Origin: Rhizobium sp. Leaf453
Lineage (GTDB): Bacteria; Pseudomonadota; Alphaproteobacteria; Rhizobiales; Rhizobiaceae
NCBI RefSeq assembly: GCF_001425605.1
Contig: NZ_LMRG01000005.1
Coordinates: forward strand, 62,001 to 126,000
DNA length: 64,000 bases
Reading direction: 5' to 3'
Below the pieces are notes generated by a model, which did not search any database, had not been told where the DNA came from, and was given only the letters and a program-made list of their open reading frames with translations. Of the stretch, positions 16,779-26,770 are shown piece by piece. The position numbers and the translations under genes are program-made. Numbering within the stretch: the stretch's first letter is position 1; every line of letters begins with the position of its first letter.

Positions 16779-18884
16779 TCATCGTACCATTGCGTATTGC
16801 AGCCACGGCTGGTCGCCGGGGTCCTCGTTGCTGCCTTCCTTCAGCAGCCAGGTGGCCAGATCGGTCCTCTTTTGAGGATCCTGGCAGACCTCGAAACTGA
16901 TGTTGGGTTCGCGCTTCAAATCCATGCAGACGGCCAGGGAGGTCATGATCCCTCCGAACTCGTCTTTGGCGACCTTGATACTCTTCGCGGTGGTGCCCGT
17001 ATCCTGGTGTAGCGTCGCCGTAAGAAGCCCTTCCAGTTTCTGCAGGGCCGCCCCGGCCGCCATCGCCTCGGCACAGACGAACACGCCGACATTCGGCCGA
17101 AACTCCGCAACCAGCCCGGACGCCTGGTCGGAGGGGAGCTGGCTCAGGTCAACAGCCGGACCGAGGCGCGCCTTCGCATATTCCGCGCAAGCGCCGCCAT
17201 AGGCCGGCACGTCAGGAAAACTCGATACCGCGGTCCCCTCGGTTACGGGTTGCGATGCTTTGAACGCGTTGGCTCTTAGGGCAAAGGCCACGGGAAATCC
17301 GGTACTTGCCAAGGAGATATCGCTTGCCTTCAAGCGTGTGTCCTGGCCTACGGCAGTCAGAAAGCCGCTCCATGCAGCATCGATGCTCCCAGCCGCTTCG
17401 TCTCTACGCCTGATCCGGTCCCTGATGTCCTCACTCAGCTCGGAGTTCCTCGAAAGACGCTTGCGCACGTCAATGTCGAGGATAACCATTCGCGTATAGG
17501 CCTCGGAGGCGGTCGCGTAATAGTCCGTGGCATATTCGTTATACCGCACGATGTGCGCGACGATGGAAGGCGAAACGCTCTTTGCAGGCAGCACCTTGCC
17601 GAGTAGGTCGGCGATGCCCGCCTGATCGTATTCGTGTGCTTTACCGGATCGGGTTTCTTCGCAGGAAACCGAGAAATTGTTATAAACTTTGGTTTGCCAA
17701 CGCAGATAATTGCTCGCTAGCCATAAGAACGGCGTGCCGCGCGCGGCCTTACCCGCGTTCGGATCGCCCTTCGGCTGCTCGGCCCGCGCCAATGCGGCTG
17801 CCTCGTCTAAGCTTGCGATCGCGGCGCAAAGGGCGGAGTCGCGCGATGACGAGTCGCGGGCCAGCTGCCACATCAGCACGGCAACCGTGGCATTGTATTC
17901 CTGGCGCACCAGACCCGAGACGGGGTCGCTGGCGTCCATTTCCGGATGAGTCATATACTCGGTGAGTCGCTCTACCTCGACAAGAAGGTCGTTGGCGCCG
18001 AAGGCGGTGCGGTAGCTCGCCGGCCGGCTGAGGATGTCGCGTTGGATAGACGCTATATCGTGCAGCGCCTGATATCTCAGATCGGTCGGGCCGAGAACGG
18101 TGAGCTGCTTGGAAAACGCCACCGCCTGATCGAGCTGCCCCGCGGCAATCGCCCGGGCCGTCGACCTTTCGAAATCCCGCGCCATTTTTTGGACGAGATC
18201 GCCAGCGGGCGGGCTGAGCCAGGACGAGACGGCGATTAGGACGACCGCGGTGCCGCAGCAGGTCGCGATGCTGAGCACGGCAAACCGGGAGGAGAAAATC
18301 CGCCGCGGGCTGCGCGTCACGATCATGTATGAAATCACGAAGATAAGAGCGGCGATGCAAACGAGAATCGCGAAATATCGCACGATCTTCACGAAAGAAT
18401 CTTCCGCCGTCTGGATCGTCTTGACAGCGACGATCTCCAAGGCGCCGATCTTTTGATCAAGCCGCCGGTCGACATCCTCGATCTTGTCCTGAACGAGCCG
18501 GTCGGCGGACGCGAGCAGCGGAACGATGGTCTCGTCGAACCTGCGCCGATACTCCTCTCCCGTCTGGCCGATCAAGGTCGACGCCGCCGCCTGCACCTTA
18601 ACGATAAGGGTGGTGCCGGTCTGGTCGGCTTTCTCCGCCGCCTCGTTGAGCAGCTTTCGCATGTCTTCGGTCGCGGTGTGGATCGTCGGCGCCGCCAGGC
18701 CATTGAGGCCTTGCCCCAGTATACCACCGACGCCGCCGGCAACGTCGCCGAGCGCGTCGGAGATTGCCCGCCCTGGATTGTGAATTAGCTTCTTCAGGCT
18801 GAACGCTTCGACGTCGTCGGCAGTGTACACCAGGAACACTGAAAACGAAAAAACCGCAATTATTGCTCGAAACAACTGCCTCAT
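16779..18884 (-). CDS. Large membrane protein of unknown function
   Basis: 701 residues from ATG 18884, where GGGG precedes the start and a signal-like hydrophobic segment begins at once (LFRAIIAVFSFSVFLVY); a frame-extending ATG at 18947 is less likely. Layout: signal/TM 1-27, a glycine-rich stretch and long coiled coil (about 45-150), two TM helices (about 165-190 and 200-225), then about 470 helical residues that look TPR-like and alanine-rich, with scattered cysteines. It ends 49 nt upstream of the alpha/beta hydrolase, so it may belong to the operon. No family recognised. Confidence 0.6.
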   Translation of the reverse strand: MRQLFRAIIAVFSFSVFLVYTADDVEAFSLKKLIHNPGRAISDALGDVAGGVGGILGQGLNGLAAPTIHTATEDMRKLLNEAAEKADQTGTTLIVKVQAAASTLIGQTGEEYRRRFDETIVPLLASADRLVQDKIEDVDRRLDQKIGALEIVAVKTIQTAEDSFVKIVRYFAILVCIAALIFVISYMIVTRSPRRIFSSRFAVLSIATCCGTAVVLIAVSSWLSPPAGDLVQKMARDFERSTARAIAAGQLDQAVAFSKQLTVLGPTDLRYQALHDIASIQRDILSRPASYRTAFGANDLLVEVERLTEYMTHPEMDASDPVSGLVRQEYNATVAVLMWQLARDSSSRDSALCAAIASLDEAAALARAEQPKGDPNAGKAARGTPFLWLASNYLRWQTKVYNNFSVSCEETRSGKAHEYDQAGIADLLGKVLPAKSVSPSIVAHIVRYNEYATDYYATASEAYTRMVILDIDVRKRLSRNSELSEDIRDRIRRRDEAAGSIDAAWSGFLTAVGQDTRLKASDISLASTGFPVAFALRANAFKASQPVTEGTAVSSFPDVPAYGGACAEYAKARLGPAVDLSQLPSDQASGLVAEFRPNVGVFVCAEAMAAGAALQKLEGLLTATLHQDTGTTAKSIKVAKDEFGGIMTSLAVCMDLKREPNISFEVCQDPQKRTDLATWLLKEGSNEDPGDQPWLQYAMVR

Positions 18885-19025
18885 CCCAGCCCCCAAGGAT
18901 AAACGGCCTATGTCTGCAACTTTGGATTTTGAAGGCCGGAAAGTCAAGAGCTCTGGTAGATGAAAGACTGCGCCGGATGCCGCGAGGACGCGATCGCGGA
19001 TTCACACAGCGGGGTCCTTATGCGA

Positions 19026-19859
19026 TTATTTCTCGTTGCGGTTTTTCAGACTTGTGAGGATGAAGGCACCACTCAGCGCCGGCTGGTCCCACATCGGAAA
19101 GTGGCCGCATTCCTCGAACCAGTGCAGCGTCGAACCGGGGAAGGCCGCCTTCGCGCGGATGGCTTGCCGGGGAAGGCAGAGTCTGTCCTGTCGGCCCCAG
19201 CCGATGGCCACGGACGAAACGCTGCTCGCCCGAGGTCCGGCCTGCGTTGACATGGAGGTCAGGTCGCGGGCGATGGCTTCGAAATTCGATGCGTCCGCAC
19301 AACCCTGGATCTCTTGCTCGATGAACTGGCGGGAAAGAACAGAAGGCTTGTGCGATAGCTGGCTGAGAGCCACCCCGCGGGCGATCCGACCGGCCAGAAC
19401 GCGTCGGTAACGGCCCAGTCCCCTTATGAGCTTAATGGTGGCCATCAGGCTGGCGAAGACATAGTTCGTCTCCCAGCCATGCCAGAAACCGCCGGGATCG
19501 AATGCGATGGCCGAACGCACGCTGCCGCGGCGGGCTAATTCCAGGACAATACGGCCGCCGAGCGAACTACCCACGACATCAGCGGCCTGCAGCCCTTCCG
19601 TTTCCAGAAAATGCTCGACAGCGCAGACCAGGCCATCAAAGGTGGACGTTTGGGTGGTTGTCGGAGAGCCTCCATGGCCCGGAAGATTGAGCACGACGAG
19701 CCGGCGGTGCCTGACCAGTTCATCGGCGAGCAGGTCCCAAGAGCGGGCCGTTCCGCCCAAGCCATGGACAAGCACGAGCGGCTCGCCTTTCCCTCTTTCT
19801 TCGAACCTTATCATCAAGTCGTCTTGGACCATTTCGAGAAAACGATAGCCGACCAGCAT
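19026..19859 (-). CDS. Alpha/beta hydrolase
   Basis: 277 residues from ATG 19859 (ATG codons at 19832 and 19814 are alternatives). Full catalytic set visible: LVLVHGLGGTARSWDLLA, nucleophile elbow VGSSLGGR (about 93), acid in GWGRQDRLCLP and His in EECGHFPMWDQP near the C-terminus. This is the MhpC/BioH-like architecture of esterases and C-C hydrolases. It is separate from the GMC operon by about 140 bases on the same strand. Substrate unknown. Confidence 0.8.
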   Translation of the reverse strand: MLVGYRFLEMVQDDLMIRFEERGKGEPLVLVHGLGGTARSWDLLADELVRHRRLVVLNLPGHGGSPTTTQTSTFDGLVCAVEHFLETEGLQAADVVGSSLGGRIVLELARRGSVRSAIAFDPGGFWHGWETNYVFASLMATIKLIRGLGRYRRVLAGRIARGVALSQLSHKPSVLSRQFIEQEIQGCADASNFEAIARDLTSMSTQAGPRASSVSSVAIGWGRQDRLCLPRQAIRAKAAFPGSTLHWFEECGHFPMWDQPALSGAFILTSLKNRNEK

Positions 19860-20379
19860 TGTTCCGGGTAGCTCCTGTCTACGCTACCGGCTACAGTCAC
19901 GCAAAAGTGCCAGTCGGCTTTCGGCCGCATATTGCCATCCTGGAGAGGAAGCAGTTGCGCCGATTGGAAACTTAGACAAAGCTGCGGAACAACGGGGTCG
20001 AAGTAACATATCCCTTAAAGGCGCGTGCGAAGCATCTTCGCGGTCGGGGTGGTTTGTAGGAAAAATTTGCACGGACATGCATCAATACAGTCGCATTCCC
20101 TGATTGAAGCGATAGCGTGACGCTAAACTGGTGGAGGAAATGTATGATCCACTGGCCGATCCGGTCGGCTCGTGACTCGCATCGTGATCGACAGGATCGA
20201 CCGCATGACGCAGAGCGGGTCTCGACGCAACGGACTATCTGAAAGTTTGATAGCGGGCAATTGCGGTGATCCGTCCACCAGTTTGTCAGCATGAACGGCG
20301 GGATTGGAAAGGCGAACCGGGATCGCAAAGAGCCGCTTATTCAATCGAACCGGTGGTAACTAGAGGCGAGGGGGGGAGG
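19860..20379. other. Intergenic between divergent genes, no gene seen
   Basis: About 520 bases between a minus-strand and a plus-strand gene. The short frames on either strand carry no family motif or proper ribosome site. It must contain both promoters; I could not pick out a convincing -35/-10 pair. Confidence 0.45.
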
Positions 20380-21060
20380 ATGACGAAAGAACATCTGACA
20401 ACGCTTTGGAAATGGTTATGCCTCGGCTGCTTTGCCTATGTGGTCGGCAGCGTGATCACCATCCAGGGCGGCGTCGATATTTTTGGCGCGAAGTTTCTTG
20501 CCGACGCCGAAAAGGATGGCGTGGCTATCATCGGCTATTTCTCCGTAATTGTGGGTTCGTTTTTGATGTGCCTCGCGCTTACGATCGCTATGGTCTATGC
20601 ACGGCGTCACGGGCGGGCTTGGCATGAGCGCATCCCCGTCGTCATGCTCGATGGACTGAAAACTGGCAGCGTTGAGGGCCGGATATTTCAGCTGGCCGTT
20701 GTTCTAATGCTAATCATCGTTCCGCTCGCCGGCATCGGTCGTTCCATGATCGTCGCGAACGAAGGTACGATATGTGAGCAGACAGCCCCGGGAGTTTCCC
20801 CAATTCATTATCCCGGTGGCCAATGGCGGCTTATCAACCTGCCCTCGTCTCAGAGTCAACTGCGCCTTATGACAATGGAGACGCCACCGGGAATTTGTGG
20901 GGGTCACGGAGTCGAAATCTCATGGTACACGCCGATTTTATTCGGTGCGATGCCCGGGGTTGTAGTCACACTCTTTCTCGCATGGTTGTTTTTGCTGCTT
21001 CGTAGTCCGTCAAAACTTGAACAAATTCCTCATGGATGGGATAAGATCGCCCCTGAATAG
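20380..21060 (+). CDS. Hypothetical polytopic membrane protein
   Basis: 226 residues from ATG 20380, directly preceded by a very strong GGGGGGAGG site; an in-frame ATG at 20266 has none. Four TM segments: WLCLGCFAYVVGSVITI, GYFSVIVGSFLMCLALTIAM, FQLAVVLMLIIVPLAGI and TPILFGAMPGVVVTLFLAW. A loop of about 65 residues between helices 3 and 4 holds two cysteines (TICEQ and GICGG), so it may face the periplasm and be disulfide-bonded. No family recognised. Confidence 0.65.
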   Translation: MTKEHLTTLWKWLCLGCFAYVVGSVITIQGGVDIFGAKFLADAEKDGVAIIGYFSVIVGSFLMCLALTIAMVYARRHGRAWHERIPVVMLDGLKTGSVEGRIFQLAVVLMLIIVPLAGIGRSMIVANEGTICEQTAPGVSPIHYPGGQWRLINLPSSQSQLRLMTMETPPGICGGHGVEISWYTPILFGAMPGVVVTLFLAWLFLLLRSPSKLEQIPHGWDKIAPE

Positions 21061-21151
21061 ATCCAGCGGAACTCGATACCACCGCTTAACTTGGGATCAA
21101 AAATGTTTAGCCGGTGCAGTGTGCGTTGCGGCAGGAAAATCCAAGAGCCCT

Positions 21152-22609
21152 CTACTTATTTTTGATCGTGATCTGACCGTTCCAAAGTAACGCCTCAAAC
21201 CGGCCATTGTCCGAGCCTTGCTGATAGCGAAGAGTTGGAGACGTGATAGAAATGCGGATATGATCAAGTGATGTTGAGCACGCTCGGCGGGAGATCGTCG
21301 CGTCAACTTGTGGGTTTCGGACCTGTGAATCTAGTGACAGCGAAACTGGGAGGCTGTTGCCTTCCCTGAAAGTATATGTCCCAATTGCCACCTCCTTGAG
21401 TTCGGAATTTGTCGTTGAAGGTACCTTGTAAGTTCCTGAGAGTTGAAGGTACCCGTGGCCACCGCCAGGGCAGTTGCATACCTTCGGTACCAAGCCACCG
21501 CCGATGCAGTCTCTGTTTCTGCCGCGCATGCTCCCGGTAGCCGTCACAACGGTACCACCTATTGCACAGTTATCAGAAGAACTACCCACATTGCTGGAAT
21601 CTACCCACGCTGTGTTACATTGAATTTCTGTGGCGTTCGCGGGGGCTTCGAAACGCGCCGAGGCTGATGTCGTCTCCTCACAACCCATGTTCTTGTAACC
21701 AGAGCGCAGTGAATACGATTGATCGACCAAAGATGTCGTTGTTTTCGTTCCGTTGTAGGTCAGCCGCACGTCATAAAATTGTGCGCCTGGCAACGCGTTA
21801 GCATTGAATTTCATGCTTTTTTCAGCATTCCACTTGATGGGCCATAAGCCTCGTGGGATTGAATAAAACACCTCCAACTCGATCGGAAATGTGCTACGCG
21901 GGTTGCATGGGCCGTTCCCGAACCCAATTTTTTGCTTCACTTTGTCAGGAATTTGAATCGCAATTCGATCCTCCTGTACAGACAGGCTCTCGGAAGGCAA
22001 AGTCTCTCCCGCGACTTTGACAACAGGCAATTTCCGGTCGAGTTCTGGGTCGGAGAGATGAAGACCAAGGACTTCCAGATCGGCAGGCTGCTGGCCGTTA
22101 TCTGGCGAGAGGTCACGTACTGTCACGCCGTAGAAAATCGGGAAGTGCTTTGTAAATGGCAACCGATCAACGAGTTGGTTCGCGGCGCCCTGGACTCTGT
22201 AGATGCTCGCTTGAATATCCTGATTGGTGGCATTTTCGAGGGCGGAGAGTTGGTCGACTTGATCTGCGAGCGCAGTAAAGGTGTTTTGCTCTGCCTGGCT
22301 AATTTGGGAAAAGGTCTTACCAAGGCTGTCGGCATACGCAGCAGCGATTTGTTCGATCGTTTGCTTCAGGATGCCGGCGAGGAGCATTTGCTGCTGGGCC
22401 GCAGCGATGTTTCCGTGGTCTATCAAAGAATGAGCGGAGTCTTCAATTTGCTTGACTGTCGCTCGCAACCCCTCAAGAAAGCTTCCGACTGAGCCACCAG
22501 CAAGGCTTCCGGCTAGGCCTTGTGCCGCAGCAGGCTTGGTTATTGGAACCGAAGGCGTCGATATTGCAAAAGCCGAAAGTGCGACAATCAATACGCTGCG
22601 CTTAAACAT
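21152..22609 (-). CDS. Secreted protein of unknown function
   Basis: 485 residues, ATG 22609. Sec signal peptide with cleavage near PAAAQG (about 30). Residues 35-130 are helical and glutamine/alanine-rich, probably a coiled coil. The C-terminal 330 residues are rich in beta-prone, Ser/Thr stretches and contain at least seven cysteines (GNGPCNP, MGCEET, QCNTAW, NCAIGG, DCIGGG, VCNCPGG), so disulfides are expected outside the cytoplasm. It converges on the preceding membrane-protein gene. Unrecognised; a surface or envelope role is likely. Confidence 0.6.
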
Positions 22610-23338
22610 TTGCTTTCACCCCCCCCAATAATGTCTGCAAGTTATAGATGTAGAAATGCCCATGTTTCAATAGAGATTAATAGAGGTAAGGCCCCTTTAT
22701 CGGCAGGCCCAGATCATGAGCTGCCAGGGCGTCGATCTTGACCGATCCACGCTCGCCGACTGGGTTGGCTGGGCTGCTTATGAGCTGCCCAATTCGCTTT
22801 CGGCCGCGACGATGTTGCATACTACCAGATCCAGGTCGACATAAAGTGTCGAACGCTACTTTTGAAAGGCGTCGCGGACCATCGTCGCGGCTGCAAGGAG
22901 GACCGCTGCGTTTGTATGTGTGTATTTGCCCTCCTCCATAGACAGGACATTTTCAGGTTCGAGATTCAAGGCATTTCCGCGCTTTCCATAACCGCGATCG
23001 ACAACATCCCGCACGATATAATGAGGGCTATCGACGGCGACGTGTCACGTGCGGACCGCAAGGAGCTTTCCGAGCGCGGGTGATTTTCTCGACGATGATG
23101 ACCCGCGAACATCCGTCAGTCATTCGAGCCGCGAGCAGAAGCGGCAACTAGTTCTGGCCCGGCGCGGGTACCCGATCGCCGATCACGTCAGTAGGCGTCT
23201 TCGGCTTCAATTTCAGCTATTTAGCTCTAAGAGGAGTTTGGTCGATGGTTCGAATCCTATCAAGACCATAGAATTCCATGTCTTTTCCAGCAGCCCACGA
23301 CAAGAGCACGGGGTTCACCGGTGAATCCAAAAAAACAG
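22610..23338. other. Intergenic stretch with IS66 scrap and tRNA-like 3' motif
   Basis: About 730 bases without an intact gene. It contains a short IS66 transposase remnant (22705-22790) and, at 23247-23257, GGTTCGAATCC followed by TATCAAGACC, which looks like a tRNA T-arm end without the rest of a tRNA. The segment looks like a decayed insertion zone. Confidence 0.55.
22705..22790 (+). mobile_element. IS66-family transposase scrap
   Basis: A single in-frame block reads QAQIMSCQGVDLDRST then LADWVGWAAYEL, which matches the conserved IS66 transposase segment (usual form: GVDLDRSTLADWVG). The frame falls apart on both sides. Too short to be a gene. Confidence 0.7.
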
Positions 23339-25371
23339 CTAAGGTTCTGCCGGGCGTTCCCGCTCGCTTGCCTTTGTAAGCTCATGAGCTTGAAAAGCCG
23401 CGGCCTGGGCCTCCTGTGTTTTGCTGGAACCGACCTGTACCGACGGTTGAGCGAATTCGATGCCATTTCTCTGGAAGGCTTCGCGTAGCATCCCATAGGC
23501 TGAGCGGCGGATGAAACTTTGCTGGCTGGTCGGCAAAGTGATCATTGCGAAGCTGATAACGATCCCATAGGCGCCGAATTCCTCGACGCCTTTCATTTTC
23601 AAGGGCTCAATGAAGAGCGGCCCCAGTTCCGGATCGCTGAGCAGTTCCTGGCCGATCGACTTGCCAATTTTGCGCGCCTTCTCAATATCGGTGGCGTACG
23701 GTACCGTCACGACGAATTTCACCTTGGACCAATCGCGGCTCATGTTTTCCACCGCGCCGAGTTCACCGAAGGGAATTGTGAAAAGCGGCCCGCGGTGGTG
23801 CCGTAACTTGACCGAGCGCAGGCTGAAGCCTTCGACGGTGCCTTTGTAACTCTTCGCCTGGATGTATTCCCCGACCCGGAACGCGTCGTCGAACAGGTAG
23901 AAGATGCCGCTGATCACGTCGCGCACTAGTGCCTGTGAACCGAACCCGATCGCGACACCGAATATACCGGCTCCGGCGACTAAGGGTCCTATATCGACAC
24001 CGAGTTGGCCTAGTATGACGAGAGCAACAGTCACGAAAAGAACGACGGCCACCGCATTTCGCAAGATTGGAAGAAGGGTGTGAAGCCGAGTAGCCGGGGC
24101 TTCCTGGACGACGCCATTGGCTTCCAATTCTATAACCGTGCTACTCGAGCTCGGGGGAGGAACGTTGCGGTCGATCGCAGCCTTGGCAAGATGCCAGACC
24201 AGATCCGCCAACAGCACCACGACGATACTCTTGAGAAGTCCGTAAAACACGGCTGCCACTCGCGGGTCGCCTTGGCCAACCAAATGCCCATCTATCTCCC
24301 ATACGATTGCTATCCACGCGACGGCAAGCCCGATGATTGTCGCCCGGGCTCCACGCACAAGAAGGACGTTACGGTTGTCGGAGGGTGCAATCAGGAAATG
24401 CGTGGCGATGTACTCCTGCATGGCGTGACCGACCGCGCGCAGCATTGGAGGAAAGACAACAAAGTAGATGCCCGCCCAGAACAGAGCCCTGAAATCGAGA
24501 CACCACAGCAGCCAGACACCCGCAAGGTAAAGGCTGACCATCGTCCTGACGGCGATGCTTTGGATAAGCCTGCGCCAGACGAGTTCGATTGCGAGCATCA
24601 ATGTCAGCAGTGAGGCGAGAAGGGCTACCGTGTTAATGGTGCTATCGTCCACCTCAAGGAACGTACTCGCTGCGAGGAAGGCCATGGCAATCAGAACCCA
24701 GGTGGCAATGATCTTTAGCCGCCTGTGGATTTCTGGATGGGCGGCGTGCGCGATGCCTGCTGCGATGAAACGATAGGAGATGAAGGCCGCGAGAAAGCAG
24801 GCGACGACCAGCCGGACCAGCGGCGGCCATTCGATTGCGAAGAAAAACGCTGCCGTGAATGTGGCGAGGACGGCGGTCGGCAGATAGTGCTCGACCCCCT
24901 TGCCGTGACGCCACAACTTGCGACGAACAAGCCATTCTATTGCTGTCGCGAACCCGACAAGCAGACAAAGCGCAATTGTTTTTGTTGCATGACCTTCACT
25001 CGTGGCGTCCGCGCGCAGGCGAAGATAGGCCAGTCGCATATCTTCGGGAATGTGCGGTACCGTTGAAACGATGCTTTGAAGTCGGACGCGGGCCCCTGTT
25101 TCCCAAGCTGTCACCGCCCGGGCGATATCTCCTGTCGAGGGTTCGTCATGTGTCGTATTCGCGGAGGGTAGCGCAGCCTCGGCTTTTTGATCGATCTGAG
25201 CTACCAGCCCGCGGGCAAGATCGGAAACTTCCAAATGCTCCTCCAGCCCCCCGTTTTTTTCCGGTGCGCTGACGTGGTTGGAGCGTCTTCTTGTGTAATG
25301 CCGGGCGATGGTATCTGGGCAAAGACTGGAATGGCGCTCAGGAGGACGACCAATGCTGAGAGCCACTTCAT
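23339..25371 (-). CDS. MscS-family mechanosensitive channel, frame broken near 25250
   Basis: About 670 residues. The channel body is clear: some ten TM helices, then the MscS pore and beta domain (GPLVAGAGIFGVAIGFGSQ, LVRDVISGIFYLFDDAFRVG, TVEGFSLRSVKLR, TIPFGELGAVENMSRDWSK). The natural N-terminus is a signal peptide starting at ATG 25371 (MKWLSALVVLLSAIPVFAQ), but it lies in a different frame. Joining the two needs a -1 shift at an A7 run followed by C and G6 (minus strand, about 25246-25258). Without the shift the channel frame has only a poor start at 25366. Either the base count is off by one, the gene is mutated, or A7 slippage is used. Confidence 0.8.
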
Positions 25372-25892
25372 GATGTGGCTATCGCCTGGCACTGTGAGAA
25401 TACCCGGCAAAGACGGATCGGTTTTCGCCGCTTAGATCTTGTCGCCGTTGGCGGTGGATACAGGTTACCGGCCGATGTACCGGAACTCTTCAAGCTCCCA
25501 AAGATCAAGCCGAGAGGAAATAACTGGCGGACCGAGCATGTTCGTATGCGCAGATGATATAGCATGTCGCACCTTGCTATTTTAGATCGCTGGTGACGAG
25601 AACGGTGCCATACGGACCGCACCACTGCCCAGCCATACGGAGAGTTCGAACTTGCTGGCGGCTCGGAGGATGCGGGTAAACTTTTGGCGCGGATCTACAA
25701 CCGATCTGGTTAGCTCGGCGTGTTTGCTCGCGTTGCGGTGTCGCTCTCCACCGTGCAAAATCATCCGCGCGAAACCTATCCCTCGGTATGGTTATATCCC
25801 ACCTTTTGCTTGATCGATTCCACCTGCGCTATCCCTTAGTTTTCTGCGCGTTACCGACCGATTTGGGCCCGTCTGCGCCCATGGAGGATCTC
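25372..25892. other. Intergenic, no gene seen
   Basis: About 520 bases between the divergent MscS and histidine-kinase genes. Only short frames without motifs or ribosome sites. It should contain both promoters, none of which I can place with confidence. Confidence 0.45.
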
Positions 25893-26642
25893 ATGTCGCA
25901 TACAGAAACAGGCTTCGAAGCCAGAAGCGTATACCCGGCCTCTGTTATCGGTGGGGCGGCAACGGGCAGCCCGCCGGATCCCCTGCATGCTACGGTCCAT
26001 GACCTGGGTAATCTGATACAAGTTGCCGTATCTGCATTGAACATCCTCTCGCGCAACGCTCATTTGGAGGCGGAGCCGAGCCTGCTGCCCATCGTCGTCA
26101 GCGCGAGAATATCTCTTCGACGCGCCGGGATGCTCGTGGAGCAGACGATGCGTCGGGCACGAGAAGGAGAGCCTTCGGTCGAACCGGTTAGCATTGCCGG
26201 CTGCCTGATAGGGTGTCGGGACCTGGTCGCAAACATCTGGCATCCCGAAATCCGGCTCGACCTGCACATCGAACCGGATCTGCCGCCCGTGATCTGCAAC
26301 AGGATCGGTCTGCAAGGCGCGATCATGAACTTGCTGACCAATTCGCGCGACGCCATGCCGAATGGAGGAACGATTACACTTGCTGCCCGACGCGTGGAGA
26401 GAACCGGATATGCGGCGGTCGTTGCAATAGAAGTCGCAGACAACGGCTGCGGCATGAGCCCGGAGACGCTGCAGCGCGCCTTCGAACCCCTCTTCACAAC
26501 GAGGGCGACAGGGCTCGGCGGCTTGGGCTTGCCCGTGGTTAAGCGATTTGTCGAGGAAGTCGGAGGATGCGTTGCCGCCGAAAGCAACCTCAACGCTGGC
26601 ACGCAAGTCACGATGTATCTGCCGATTGCTGAACGCCAATAG
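25893..26642 (+). CDS. Soluble histidine kinase without sensor domain
   Basis: 249 residues from ATG 25893, with GGAGG five bases upstream; earlier in-frame ATGs lack this. No TM or PAS domain. The phosphoacceptor helix is LHATVHDLGNLIQVAVSAL, with His in the HDLGN motif. The ATPase part shows N box MNLLTNSRDAMPNGG, G1 ADNGCGMSP, F box FEPLFTT and G2 GLGGLGLP. The HDLGN form resembles NtrB-like or chemotaxis-type kinases. A FixJ-like regulator lies 850 bases downstream with an Rrf2 gene between, so the three may form one signalling unit. Confidence 0.8.
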   Translation: MSHTETGFEARSVYPASVIGGAATGSPPDPLHATVHDLGNLIQVAVSALNILSRNAHLEAEPSLLPIVVSARISLRRAGMLVEQTMRRAREGEPSVEPVSIAGCLIGCRDLVANIWHPEIRLDLHIEPDLPPVICNRIGLQGAIMNLLTNSRDAMPNGGTITLAARRVERTGYAAVVAIEVADNGCGMSPETLQRAFEPLFTTRATGLGGLGLPVVKRFVEEVGGCVAAESNLNAGTQVTMYLPIAERQ

Positions 26643-26731
26643 CAATCGCATTTGATGGACGTTTCCGGCTCCAGCGCTTGCTGACTTCCGAACGGCGCTG
26701 ATGTGGTGCGCCCGACGCCGCAAATAAATGC

Positions 26732-26760
26732 TTGCCTAACATAACGCGGACTATTATAGT
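26732..26760 (+). promoter_or_regulatory. Sigma70-type promoter for the Rrf2 gene
   Basis: TTGCCT (26732-26737) and TATAGT (26755-26760) separated by 17 bp. Transcription would start near 26767, at or next to the ATG at 26768, so the message would be leaderless; no Shine-Dalgarno is present. Predicted by eye. Confidence 0.5.
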
Positions 26761-26770
26761 CCGCGTTATG
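26740..26770. promoter_or_regulatory. 31-bp perfect palindrome over -10 and start codon
   Basis: Arms CATAACGCGGACTAT and ATAGTCCGCGTTATG, 15 bp each, around a single T. It spans the -10 box and ends in the ATG of the Rrf2 gene. Rrf2-family repressors (IscR, NsrR, RirA) bind dyads over promoters, so autoregulation is the natural reading. Confidence 0.65.
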
